DNA of 64,000 bases from Turbatrix aceti (Eukaryota > Nematoda > Chromadorea > Rhabditida > Panagrolaimidae): the NCBI GenBank assembly GCA_963969345.1, contig OZ017768.1, positions 8,146,718 to 8,210,717 on the forward strand. Direction: 5' to 3'. Of this stretch, positions 23,176-35,451 are shown in pieces. A program made the translations under genes and the position numbers. Numbering within the stretch: position 1 is the stretch's first letter; the number at the start of each line of letters is the position of its first letter. Under the pieces are notes generated by a model. The model searched no databases, was not told the origin of the DNA, and was given only the letters and a program-made list of their open reading frames with translations.

Positions 23176-23645
23176 ATGTCTAGATTCCGGCTCAGCGTCG
23201 CTACCATCAACGCACGCTCACTGCTGACGGATTTTGAAGAGGCCATTCGCAAAACGCTGACGACGTCGTTCTTTTCTCCCACACTGGCGAAGAACTTCAG
23301 GAAATGCTGTCGGATATGGCCATCATCTGCAAGGACGTCGGACTGGAAGTCAACGTCAAGAAGACGCAGTGGATGGTACAGAAATGGCGGGATCAGCGAC
23401 CTATCTCCTCCGGACTTCTCCTCAAGGACATCGAGGACGATTTCGAGCTCTCCCTCCACTTTACGCTGGGTCGATTCGCTCAACTCGGTGTTCAACAAGA
23501 CGAAAACCAGACCACAGCAACGATGGGAAGAAGAAATCGCGACCAAAACGAATCGAGACATTTACACCTACGTGGACATCATTTGTGCCTCCTAACATCT
23601 GGTCTAATGATAACTAACCACTGAGTAATGGTGAAATAAATAAAT
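23176..23645 (+). mobile_element. Decayed, internally deleted LINE (RTE-like?) fragment
   Basis: It begins in frame with MSRFRLSVATINARSL, which resembles the N terminus of a LINE apurinic endonuclease domain, then within about 25 codons jumps to reverse-transcriptase sequence: ADDVVLFSHTGEELQEMLSD holds the A-D-D catalytic motif, followed by GLEVNVKKTQWM. The C-terminal RPQQRWEEEI block lies in another frame. The 3' end has an (ATAA)n tail (AAATAAATAAATAAA). Most of the endonuclease and the RT fingers are missing and frames are shifted, so it is inactive. Direct repeats of about 30 bp (TGCAAATTA, then TTTGCAT, then TGTTTTTG) lie near 23043-23073 and 23691-23723. Confidence 0.75.
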
Positions 23646-25399
23646 AAAAAAGTCTTTTCAATTTAATGGACATTTTTCATTTAAAACACAGATGCAAATT
23701 AGTTTGCATCTGTTTTTGTTTTTTTGAGGGTCAAAATCTTTTCAATATAAAAGACATTTTCCATTTCTCAAATTTTGAATTTTGTCTTTTACGGGTAAAA
23801 GTTTTTTTCGAGAATTAATGGATTTTGTCCATTGCGGGTAATGAATTCATTTTTAGTAAAACATTTTTGTGAGCAGAGACAAAAAAACATGTAGAAAAAA
23901 ATTTAACATGGGTTGTTCTTACACCAAAGGCATCGGCAATTGCAAAGTGAGTATTGGAGCCATTTTTTGTCCCGGCGATCAAAAGAAAGGCGCAATCGAT
24001 CAAAAAGCAGTTGTAGATGGCATTTAGACAGCCAGGCCCTCAGCCAGGTCACACAGAAAGTACACCTCTGGGACACTGGCGATCCGTCATTTTGGCCATT
24101 TACTCGTTTTATGGGAATTCAAAACCTTCTTTGATGCGAGAAAAAATCAAAAACAAAATTCTAACATCAATAAAAATTTTTTTCTACAAATGTAAATACT
24201 AAAAGTAAATTGACCGGTCGGAAAACCTGAAGGGATCAAAGTTACACCGGTATTGAGGATCGAGGACAGGCGATCGGTGACCGGTGACCGGGGATCGCAG
24301 GGTGTGAGGTGACAGCCGGGCCGGGGTGGCCGCGTGATTGACTTTGCGCCCTCCCTGGCTCGCGAGAGGTCAGTCAAAAGTTTCGCACTGCAGCCGATCG
24401 AGTAAACTTTGCCGACTGCCGACTGAACGGGTGATTGCCCATACCGACACCTGGTTGCCGCGCTGGCGGCACCGGCGCCGGGGGGTGGTGACAAGTTGAT
24501 GGATCGCCCTTGCACCTTTCTGGATAAAACTAATGTAAACTGTTGCCGTCTCGTCTCGTCCGCCGGAGATAACCTTTGTTCCAGAATTTTTGTTTGCCGC
24601 GGCAGACGGCAGACAGTCGAGGCAATACGGTCATAAAAGTCCAAACGGGACAAAGGTATTGGCTTGAAATTAACCTACTTGTTTGCTCGCGGGGTTGTAA
24701 AATAAATAGACTGTTGCGGAGGGGATTTTTACGGCATACAACCAGAGTAAAAAGAAAAAATATAAGTGGCTGGCCGCGAAAGTCGCACGGCCGGTAGGCC
24801 TGAGGATTTTAAAAAACTTCTCCTAGAAAAATCGGCAAAAAAATTTGAAGGTCGTTTTTTCGACAAAAACTATGATTTTGATTATTTCTGAGTGGCGTTC
24901 ATCAAATTTTTTTTTGCCGTTTTCAAGTCGAACTTCTGTGCAGTAATATTTATTTTAATACAGTAATTTGCCGCCAGATTTCAACTTATTGTGCAATATT
25001 ACATTCTTCATTAGATTCGTCATCAAGATTTTGAGGCGTCTTTTACCCATCAAAGTTCCAAGAATCCATGGTTGTACTCAAAAAGCTGACACACTTTTTT
25101 CTCAGTCCGCGGTAAATTGGTGATAAGCAACCCTCCGCTAGACATTTGACATGCACTGTTCAAAACTGCACCCTAAATGACGTGCATCATTTGTAGTAAT
25201 CAAAACACATTCTGTAAAACATTTTTGATGATCACAGGGTTGAACTCGCTTTGTTTGCAGTTTGATAATTTTTGACCGGAAAGTAGTATCACAATGACAT
25301 CAACATTAATGATTACCGCCAACGCAGAGGTGCTTAACAAACCTCTTATAAAAAGGTACTTTTTACAAGAAAGCCTTATGTCAGAAAGAAAACGTCGCC
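23646..25399. other. Intergenic, no gene supported
   Basis: The 23690-24200 part is A+T-rich. A G+C-rich stretch at about 24215-24600 carries short repeats of GATCGGTGACCGGTGACC and may be regulatory for the downstream acyltransferase. No splice-consistent coding exon or tRNA was seen. Confidence 0.4.
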
Positions 25400-27724
25400 A
25401 TGGCTCGGTGCAACTGGATATTGTCAATTGTTATCTGCCTGGCGGCTTCGTCCCTTGGATTACAACTTGACAGGATCGCCGATGTCGTAGCAAAAGCCCG
25501 TGAACCAAGAATCCGGGATGATGATTTCGAATGGTTTCACAGAGTTATCAGTACCGTATCCGGCGGATCCGTGCACGCGGAATTGGCTAAGGCGATTGAT
25601 TTCAACTCTACGATTCCTTTGTTAATCGGAAACCTGACAACCGAATGCCTTGAGGATGTGATCGTAATCGGACAAGCTGTATACAAATTGGCGAACAATC
25701 AGTCTTCTGACATGGAAGAAGTTTTGCTGCAAAGTATGTTTTCTGATGTCGAAAGTAATTTGAAACGTAAATTTTCAGTTGTGGACTCAAACGGCGCCCG
25801 AGGAGCCGGCGTCCTTCGCGGAGGATTGACATTCTACGGTTTCAAGCAGGAATGTGATCTCGTTAATTACAAAGTACCAAGTCGAGATCGACCTCTTACG
25901 ACCATGTACTCTCGTGCGTATATCAATTCTAAGCTGGCCGATAAGGATACTGTAGGAATCTGTCCGGGAGACAGATCAATTCATTACGATCTCTGCCAAC
26001 CGGCTTCCTGCACATCTGAAGATCTCGAATTTCTCATCGCTTTTGCCTTGAACTTGGCGAATATTACCGTAAATCCAGTATGCGCCGTGGTAAGCATGGA
26101 TGACGTGGCGATACCGTACACTTATGCTTCATGGATCGTCGGTGCAGTAATCATAACATTCATCGTGCTCGTTGTCTTCGCAGGCATTGTTGACTACTTT
26201 GCAGTCGTAGACCGAAAAAGCACATCAATCCCTGTCAAAGTAGTACTTGCTTTTTCGTTCTATACAAACACCTTGGAAGTCTTGAACATGTCAGAATCCA
26301 GACCAGGCCAGATAACACCCCTCAACTGTGTGCGTACCTTGTCCATACTCTGGATTATTACTTGTCATTCAATTGGCGAAGTAACGGGAGTAATATACAA
26401 TATTTTGGATTTCCTATCCATCATTGACTATCCTTTTTTTCAACTTTTGCAAAACGCGTTTTTCTCCGTAGACTCATTCTTCTTCATGGGAGGTCTCATG
26501 GTGTCCTACATGTGGTTCAAGAATTTCAACAAAGACCGAAGAGTGTTAACCGACGGCCGAAGTTGGGTCATGTTTTACGTTCATCGATATTTGAGGTTTC
26601 TATTTTGTCTGTCAAGCAAAAAAAATTTGATTAAATTTGTTTTTAGATTGTCTCCACCGTATTTCATGACAATTTTTTTCTACACGTATCTCATGCTACC
26701 GTACCTGAGCAAGTTTCCTGCTTACCTCAGATATCCGATCTCGCAGGACGGGTGTCGAGATTATTTCTGGCGCAACTTGCTGTACATTAATAATGTTTAT
26801 GACCTAAAAAACGCCTGTATAGGACCGGCATGGTATCTCGGAGTGGACATGCAACTCTACATCTTTTCGCCGCTGATTTTGGTCCCCCTAGCGCTGCATC
26901 CCTACGGAGTCGTCGTACCGGCTTTGTTGTGGTGCCTGTCTACCGCTGCTAACATTTTTACGATTGTTGACAACGATTGGAGTGCGACGTATCCTGTCAG
27001 ACTGGCAGACCTCACAAAAGACAACCAGGGATACTATCAATTTGTCTACTGCGCGGCCTGGATACGCTGTCCAGTGTACATTCAAGGACTCGTGCTTGGA
27101 TGGTTTTTGCATCATGTTAAGGGTCTAAAAATTCCAAAAATGATAAACGCGGCTCTAGGGGGCCTGGCGCTGGCTTTGATGCTCACCGTGCTTTTTGGGC
27201 TGTTCGACTACAACAAGGGCGGTGAACTATCACTGTTTTGGAGAGCCACATACTCGGCTTTTAGCAAACCCGCCTGGGGATTGGGTCTCACCTGGATTGT
27301 TACCAGCAGCTTTTACGGCTATGGAGGCCCTATCGATCGATTCATGTCGTGGCCAATTTGGAATCCACTCGGCCGACTTTCGTACTGCATGTACCTTGTC
27401 CATTTCTTAGTACTTGCCCTGTTTTTCGCGTTGCCAGAAAATGCAATTTATTACACAAATTTTTGGCCTGCTGTAAGTTAAATTTTTTGATAGTTGTTTT
27501 AACAAAAAAAATTGGCTGATTTGTAGGTCATCTTCTACGTCATCCCAGTAGCCGTTTTGTCAGTTGCGGTAGCGTACATCTGGTCCGTGCTTTTCGAGAT
27601 ACCAATTGGAAAACTCGAAGCTATTCTTTTACGACCTCCCGAAAAAACTGAAAAACGAGTATCAGAAAAAGTGGATGTCGAAGATCCGTGGACAACTCAA
27701 GATAATTTTTCAAAAAAACTGTAA
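25400..27724 (+). CDS. NRF-6-like membrane O-acyltransferase
   Basis: Four exons: 25400-25733, 25779-26595, 26647-27472, 27527-27724, giving 724 aa. The signal peptide is MARCNWILSIVICLAASSLG. A lumenal NRF domain with Cys residues follows (about residues 50-230, with GLTFYGFKQECDLV and CPGDRSIHYDLCQPASC). Then an acyltransferase-3 domain of roughly ten TM segments carries NCVRTLSILWIITCHS, where the conserved His sits, RYLRLSPPYFMTI across the third exon junction, and GPAWYLGVDMQLYIFSPLI. Relatives (nrf-6, ndg-4 and the oac genes of C. elegans) act in lipid and drug transport or acylation. The first two introns are only 45 and 51 nt, have lengths divisible by three and contain no stop, so retention would keep the frame. 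The start has a good context (GCCATGG). Confidence 0.92.
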
Positions 27725-28195
27725 ATAAATATAATGAATCACTTGTAAAATTATGCATATAAAAATAAAAAAATGGTAAAAAAAATTTAAAACATTTCTG
27801 GAAAAATAAAAAAAAATGTAATTTGAGTGTTGCAGAGAAACCAAAATGCACTTCCAAATTTTCTAATTTTGGGGTATTCATTTAGTATAAAATATTTTAA
27901 CAATCCAAAGAATTCCAAAAAAAACCACACAATCCCTAAAAATAACCAATAGTCAGTGAGTTCTTTATCCCGCAAAATAGTAATAATAATCAATCGCGTA
28001 CAAAACAATGATACAAGATGACAGGAATAACAAATAATAGTAAGCGATATAAGCGTCGCCGAAAAAATCGAAAGGCACGTTCGGTTCGGTTCATTTCTCA
28101 TCCTTCTTTTTTTTCTTTGTTCTTTGGCAATAATACAAAAATAGACATTCACAGACGGTATTCATAGACAATGGGTTACGTTAGTTGGAAGGTTA
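27725..28195. other. Intergenic between convergent genes
   Basis: Contains AATAAA signals for the acyltransferase (27724-27729 overlapping the stop, and 27764-27769), then A+T-rich DNA up to the 3' end of the kinase gene on the other strand. No gene seen. Confidence 0.6.
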
Positions 28196-30560
28196 TTAGT
28201 CTTCTTCTTGTCCGACAACATTCGTCATCCAATCACCGATGACCGTTTGCGACGAGGTATTGTTGTACTTTTTGAACCATTCGTGTTCCTTAAAAAAAAT
28301 TCGGTAAAAAAATTTTGAAATTGCATAAAAAAGTATAACAAATTTTGAATGTTACAAAACGTAATACTTTGTCGCAAAAATGATGTTATGCAGCGCGCAT
28401 GAAGTAACATAAATTACGATTTTTTATATTATGCGAAGTAACATTGCAACAATCTTTCTACCGTAACGCAATAAACTCAAAAAAAACAACGTTACTCGCT
28501 CAAAAAAAACTACCCACCATAATGTCGTCGTAACTGGCACGCATATCCGGATTCTTTTGCATGCACGATTCAACAAACTTTTTCATGAGTGGCGAGTAGG
28601 ATTCCGGCAGCGTGGGTGGTTCGTGTTCAGTAATCATGACCATGAGGTGAAAGGGTGACTCGAATTTGAGGGGATAATCGAGGGCAGCGAGTTCGATGAG
28701 CGTCATGCCTAGCGACCAGATATCAGCCTTGGCACCGTACGTTGTGTTTGACTGCAGGCGTTCGGGTGAGAGGTAGGCCATACAACCCATCGACGTTGTC
28801 GAAGCAATCGAATCGATGAGTTTACCCGCAATACCAAAATCACAAAGTTTAATATTGCCTGCCCAATCGATGAGAATGTTTGACGGCTTGACGTCACGGT
28901 GAATCATGCGCTAAAAATAAAAAAGAAATAAATATGCCATATTTCGGTCAGGTCTCGAGACGAAATGTCCCAAAAACTACTCACATGAGTATCCTTGAGG
29001 TATTTGAGAGCCTTCACAACATTGATCGTAACGTGGCCAAGCACCTGTTCGGGGAACGTTATATTTTGCGGTTTCAAATGCTCTTTGTATAGCTTTTCAA
29101 GGCACATGGTCATTACCTCCATGCAAATGTACACGTAATCCTGAAAAAGTATACGGCATCAATAATATCGTAACAACTGTAATTTATGCAAGAAAAACTA
29201 AATTTGAGAAAGTAAAACTCAAAAAAAGTCAGATTACGCTAGCCTAAAATCAAAAGTATCGTAATAAACATGAAAAGTAATATTTTATCAAATTAAAAAT
29301 GTTATCCGACGTAACAAAATTTTAACCCAATGACCGTATTCGAAGTAACATAATAAAATTTTTTGAACGTAACGCAACGGACCAAACGTAACAAAATACG
29401 AGCTTTTGACCGTAATAAAAAGTAACAACAACATTTTTTTCATCAAAAATATTGTTTTTTAACATTCGCTTCCATATAAAATCCATAAATTCCACCAAGA
29501 AAAACTCACATAGGTAAGAATGTATCCCAGTGATTTGACAATGTAACGACAGTCATTGGAGTTCTTGATAACCTGTAAATCCGTAAAAATACGTCGACGC
29601 TCCTGATCGTTGTCTGTTAGCTTCATTTCCTTGACAGCCAAGACTCTGTTATCAAGCTGACGTTTTGTAACATTTCCACACGTACCACTACCAAGATCAT
29701 TCAGAATTTCAAGTTGATCGATACGAATTCCGGTATAGATTTGCGTACCAATTTGGATACGACCCGAATTGGATAGGATTTCACGCTCCATGATTCCCTG
29801 TCGATCGGGATTGTGTCCTCCTTGAATGTTGTACACTAAAAATTTTTATACAAAAATATTTTTTGACAATACAAAAAATATTATCTTGAAACGATGATTT
29901 TAAAAATCTATATGTTAGGCCTACGAAACAGCCCCAGGGAGATTAGGTCTAAACCCTGTGCAGATAGTTTTGTTAGGCCAACACGAAGAATGTAGAGTGC
30001 TGGAAAAAGTTACAAGAAAAAAAAAAATGTAGAGTGCTGGAAAAGTTATAAAAACAAATTTTTAAAAATTTCCCGTCGGGACCAAAGAAATTTCTACAAA
30101 CAAATTTTCCCGCAAAGACCCAATTTTTTTTCCCGTCGAGAAAAAACTTCCATTCAAGAAACAAGTATAAAACAAATTTTCCCATCAGGACCAAAAAAAT
30201 TCTAAATAAAATTTTTCCTCTAAGACCTCAAATTTTTCCTGTCGAGACCATAAAAAATTTCCCGTTGAGAAAAAACTTATGTTATGGAGTTTCTCTTCAG
30301 GACCATAAAAAGCTAAAAAAACTGTACCACCAGGACCAACTTTCGTTTCAGGACAAACACAAAAAACATGGAGAGCAAAAAAAACTAACTGGCTCGTCGA
30401 GGAACGGGACACGTTAGAGGGCCTTTACTTTTTCCAAAATCAACGGGACGCCGGGGGGTATTGTGAGTACTATGGCTCGAATTTGATTTTGGATCTTGAC
30501 TAGTCGAGCGACGGGGACGACGACTAAACAATTTCCATCGACGCCAACGTTCTTCCCACT
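28196..30560 (-). CDS. mek-1-like: MKK7-type MAP kinase kinase (5' end open)
   Basis: Exons in phase: 30390-30560, 29510-29835, 28985-29140, 28518-28910, 28196-28288 (378 aa plus a missing start). The N terminus is Arg/Ser-rich with a possible MAPK docking segment (GKSKGPLTCPVPRR). The kinase domain has the MKK7 glycine loop GSGTCGNV, AVKEMK (catalytic Lys), HRDVKPSNILID, DFGIAGK and the activation loop SIASTTSMGCMAYLSPER, close to MKK7 rather than MKK3/4/6. It should phosphorylate JNK-class kinases in stress signalling. The upstream exon needs to end in phase 1; a candidate is 31033-31090 (ATG at 31090, GTGAGG donor, phase fits, giving 398 aa), but this is not proven. The final acceptor is AAG. 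Confidence 0.85.
30065..30370. repeat. Degenerate tandem repeat near the kinase gene
   Basis: A unit of roughly 40-60 bp built on TTTCCCGTCGGGACCAAA and TTTCCCGTCGAGAAAAAAC recurs imperfectly about six times in the intron between the first two recognised kinase exons. No coding potential. Confidence 0.5.
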
Positions 30561-31299
30561 CTGAAAGTTCGTTTTTGATAACAAAAAAATATTTTATTTC
30601 TTCTTTTTTTTAAAATCTTTTTTTTCAACATTTTTTTTCAACACGATAACGTTAGGGAAGGATAAGCAAAAGAAGACAGATACATATTTTGTGGAGACAA
30701 AAAATCTGGATATGACTGCTTTGGATGCGCGTACCTGCGCATTTGTCATCAATCTTCTTTTTGGGTGACCAAAAAAATATGCTGACATGAAAAAAACCCC
30801 CAAGTTTACATACACACCCTGTGTCTTCTTCTCTGACTGACCGGTTGGTTGTCCTGTTCCCCTCCGACAGACGCCGCGAACGTAAAAATATCTGTATGTC
30901 TGTCGGACTGACTGGCTAATTGAAATGGTCATACATACGATGAACGTATGTATACGTATATGAGTCCACGTTCGATAACTAACCAACCAACTAACTATCC
31001 CGTCTGGTTTCCGCGTTATCACATCGCCTCACGCCTCTCTTGCTCTCGCGACCAACAAAGAACCGAACCAAAATGGAGGTCACAATGCATACACGTTTTT
31101 TTTCTCTTTTCTGGAGAGGAAGTAAAAACCAATAATGCTTATTTCATGTGCACCGGAGAAAAAAAAACAAACGAGAAAAGACCAAAAATCGTGATTATCA
31201 TGCATGAGTAACAGAGTTTGGTAATTGTTGCACAGAAAAGTAACAACAAAAAAATCAATGCGGGACACAAAAAGCAATGTTTAGTGAATTTAAAACCTT

Positions 31300-33455
31300 C
31301 ACGGACTTTTATTTTTCATATAGGCGGCATATTGGGTTCATATATCCTTCATATATAAATAAATCATATATGAAACATATATGATTCATATATGATTTAC
31401 CCAAAATCAACCAAGTTTTGAAGTAGCATATGTGAATCATATATGTTTCATATATGATTGTGAAAAAATGGGGAATTCACATAACCTTCATATAAGTGGC
31501 ATATATCCGGGGGATATGAAGCTTGGCAAAATGTGTTGGAGCATCATGATTCGTTGCAAGGTTCGGATTCGGAAAATTGTCATGTTTCTCGTTATTTTCA
31601 AAGACTGGAAGCCGTATCTCGTGTTTTAGTGTTGTTTTCGTTTCCTTTTTGTTGCGTTTTCGTAGGATTGCTATGTGTGAGCTTGGCTTACAAAGTATTT
31701 CGTACATTTGCGTTTTTTGATGCCATTGGGAGCTTCCATGGGAGGGGTCGGAGTATTTTAGGTAACAGCGTACTTCTGCATTTGCCTGGGCAGATGTAGA
31801 AGTAGTACTTCAGAGTCAGAGCTAGCGTCGTAATTGTTGGTACCTTGTTTTATGGCAAATGAATTATTTTTTCGTGCAGTTTTTGTATTTTTCGTGTTTT
31901 TTCATCATTGTAATGAGTGCCGTTGGGTACCCGACCCAAAATTTCGGATTTTTGGATCGGGTACTTGACAACGCTGCATTGTGATTTCAGGGACTATATT
32001 GCAACAGGAATATACTTTTTTGGTTCATTTGTATATATTCCTGATGTGTAATCGTTGATAAAATAAAAAATAAGAAAGTGTTTCTTTTATGATTTGCTGA
32101 CAAAAGTTGCATTATGCACTTTAAACAATACCTTAAAGCAATTTGATGAGTATTTTGCTTTACCCGCACAATTTTCCACGTGGCGCCGCTAATATGGATC
32201 AAGGTTGGTTTTATAGAATAAAATAAAAGTAGCGAAGCTGATAATTATGTACAGAATAAATTATAATTGTTATGGAGGTGATGGGTTTCACAACCCCGTT
32301 TATATCTTTGTGACTCTTTTTTAATGACTTTTTTTGGCAGTGAAGGGAAACTAGCGGTTCAGAATTTGTTAATATTTGCCGTTCATAATTGCAAATAAAT
32401 ATTTTTTGACGAAGGAGAAACGGGTTTTAAAAATCCTTTTATATCTGCTTTTTTCTTTTTTTTGTCAAAAAAATAAAAAAAATTAATACCGCGTTGTCAT
32501 CGGCAAACTCAATTTTTCTTGTAAGTTTTGTATTTTTTACGGATTTGACGTTTATTTTGGGCGAGGAAATTTTTTAACCTTCATTTCAGATCTTTCAGAT
32601 AATTGCGGTGAGTTTTGTTACAAAAAAATGGAAAAAAAATTTCTTTGGCTTAATTTTTTTAGCAATTTTTCGTGAGTTTTTTTAATGATAAAATTTTTAT
32701 ACTAAAAATGGGAACAATAAAATTTCTATTTTTTTCATTTTTTTAGGTAACGGTGAGTATTTTTTTAATATAGGCTCATTAATTTTTGTTTTTTTATTTT
32801 CTTTAAAGTCACAATATTACACGTTTTTTTCTTATTACAGAGCAATATTCACGCATCAAACCAGCTGCTCTCGAAAAATACCGTTAGAATTCAGCAGTCC
32901 GACCTGACCTGTGACAACAAAGCCTAAAAATGTAAGTTTTGGCAAATATCATGTATTATTGGCTTCATAAACTTTTGCAGCACTCTACCAATCCGATAAC
33001 GCTCACTCAACTTCATGCTACCGATCGTCATGACTTCGTTGTGGACGGAAGCCAAAGTTTTGCTAAGCATCCACAGCTAAAAACTGTCAAAAATGGTAGC
33101 CGGTGCAAAACTTTGCTCTTCCACCACTTCCAATGGAACGACCAACTTTTCGTCTCAAAATATCAAAAATTTGCATGATAAGTTTTGTTTTGGCACAACG
33201 AGCTCGGCATCCACAGTCGTCGACTGTAAAATGGTCGCTGACGCATCATTTGTGCCAAACATGTGTTTGTATGAATCACATATGATTCATATATCCCTAC
33301 CAGCAAAAAGGAGAAAAATTTTCCTCAGAAGTATATATGAATCATATATACTTCATATAAAAATCATATTAAATTCACATATGCGGGGTAGGACATATTG
33401 GGGTAGGGTATATATGAACCCAATATGCCGCCTATATGAAAAATAAAAGTCCGTG
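31300..33455. mobile_element. DNA-transposon-like element with CACGG ends
   Basis: The termini are inverted for more than 40 bp. The left begins CACGGACTTTTATTTTTC and the right ends GAAAAATAAAAGTCCGTG, each followed inward by copies of ATAGGCGGCATATTGGGTTC. Subterminal regions hold many CATATATGA palindromes (31345-31450 and 33275-33370), as expected of transposase-binding arrays. The interior (about 31530-33250) has no intact transposase, only short ORFs. Only TT flanks both ends, so no convincing target duplication exists. CACGG ends hint at the CACTA/CMC group; this is weak. Confidence 0.7.
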
Positions 33456-35042
33456 TTATCAAACGTAATACTTTATCGTAAAAAAATATATTATTCAAAG
33501 TAATAAAACAAAAAAAACTTTTTAACCGTAACAGAATAAAAAAATGATCAAAAGTAACGTTTTAGCTAATATTGAACGTTACACGAAGTAATATGTCTTA
33601 TAACGATTTTTTAACCGCAAAGCAATAATAAATCAAATGTAACATTTTTGAACGTAATGCTTGTTTGTTATGCACTGTTTTCAGAACAGCATAACATACA
33701 TACATAAATTTTTCATCACAGCGCGCCAAAAATAACACTCCGGCACTGAGTTCGCCTGTGGCAACATAATAACGATTTTTGAATGCAAACTAAATATTTG
33801 GAGGCGTGCAAAAAGTATAAATCTCTTTTTTTTCTCTGGTTTCTGCATCAAAGATCAGGAACAAAAAATATATTGTTTCCGGAAAGTCTACATTTTGCAA
33901 ATATAAATTTTTTTGTATGTAATTATGTTCTTATAAAAAATTTAGGAAATTCGAGTCTATAAAAAAACTAGGAAGTAATAACTCGTCAGAATCGGCAATT
34001 TCGAGCTCGCATAACCTATGTCAAGGGAGACAGGCAACCAACCCTTTCCTTCAGACAACAACCTCACTCACACATACACTCAAATCTCGTCTGTTGTCTG
34101 TCAATCTAATCCGCTAAGCCAAGAAGCAACCAGCACCGCCTTCCTACAATTCAGGAAAAATATTCATCCTCGGCATCTCTTATCCGCGTACTCAGAAGCC
34201 TATCAACTGTTCGTCAACAAAAATCGTGTTAGCGATGAAAAAAATCGAGAAGCCGGATAAATGACCCAGCAATTGAATAAATAAATAAATATATATAAAT
34301 ATAAAAATTGATTTCCAACCGAGAAGTCGTTGGTGAATGGGCGAAAAAAGCGATGACGCAGTCGACGAAATCGTCGACGTTGACGGAGGCGTCGTCGCCG
34401 TTGACGACGTCGTAGCCGTGTCTGGTTGGTGGTGGCGAGGCGTCGTCATCATCGTTGTTAGCATAATTAACAAATAATCATCCACCGTCGTTGTTGGAGT
34501 AAAGTGCCATTGACGGGCGGTGGTGCAGGAGGTGAAAATACAGGTGAAGGCCGGAACATTGAATCAATCGAATTTGTTGGTCTCCGGAGACAAAGAAGAA
34601 GAATAAAACAGATAAAAAAATTGTCCGACAGGGCGTCAAAAAAAATTACTATTACACAAAAACTCTGTAGGCGATGACGGCAACGAAGTCAGCGAAGACG
34701 ACGACAACGACGACGGCAGTGGCGAGAAGTAGGGTGCACGACAAGACTAGTACTCGGCTCGGTTGGCACTCGCGTTGTGTTCCTTCGTTCGCTTTCCTTT
34801 TTCTCGGCCTCGGTCGGTCTCGGTCTCGGGGTCCATGCATGCACAACATTCGAAAGCGTCCCTTTTGAGCACATCCATACTTGCCTCGCAGACTGGGCCA
34901 CAGCCAGCCAGCGGCGGAAGGAAAACGGAACGCACCCCCAGGCTAGACCACACTCACTGGGCACAACCAACCGCAACCACACACTACGATGGCACAGAGA
35001 AGAGGCCATTTTAGGACAAACGAGTGACAAGAGCGCGAGGAG
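33456..35042. other. Intergenic, no gene supported
   Basis: A+T-rich with clusters of GTAAC/CGTAA words (33460-33790), a GACGTCGTCGACG-rich stretch (34350-34450), and a more G+C-rich block at 34670-35040 that could be a promoter. A minus-strand ORF at 34192-34485 (begins MDDYLLIMLTTMM) is Thr/Ser-rich and is at best an alternative first exon of the kinase. Confidence 0.35.
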
Positions 35043-35451
35043 TAGGGTTCCCATCCCCCCCCCGTTTAAATTGCGGGGGGGATATACGGGGGGGAAATCT
35101 TCACGGGGAGTAGAACGGGGAATTTCACGGGGGAGAAACCGTTGCGGGGGGGGATACGGGGGATTACGGGGGTTACGGGGGAGGTAGTTTTCCAAAAACA
35201 GTTAGATGCCCACGCGCGCTGCGCATTGCACGCATGTTGCGCTGTTTTTTGTTTTCAAAATCCGTGTTCAAGTTTATCCCGGAGTAAAATTTGTCAATGG
35301 AGGGATATAAGTTCACGGGGAGGAGATGTTCACGGGGAGTAGAACGGGGAATTTCACGGGGGAGAAACCGTTGCGGGGGGGGAATACGGGGGGCTCCCCG
35401 CGGGGAGCTCCCCGGGGACCCCGCGGGGAACGGGGGGGGACGGGAACCCTA
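35043..35451. mobile_element. G-rich hAT-like MITE, copy B
   Basis: Same TIR (TAGGGTTCCC / GGGAACCCTA) and nearly the same 400-bp interior as copy A at 13104-13506. The 8-bp target duplication GCGAGGAG is perfect (35035-35042 and 35452-35459), which settles the ends and supports a hAT origin. High similarity between copies suggests recent movement. The G-runs would allow G-quadruplex folding. Confidence 0.92.

Noticed and set aside
34192..34485. Thr/Ser-rich minus-strand ORF as first exon of the kinase
   Set aside because: Phase can be made to fit only with a poor GTTGGA donor and a 3.7-kb intron spanning a transposon; the candidate at 31033-31090 fits better.
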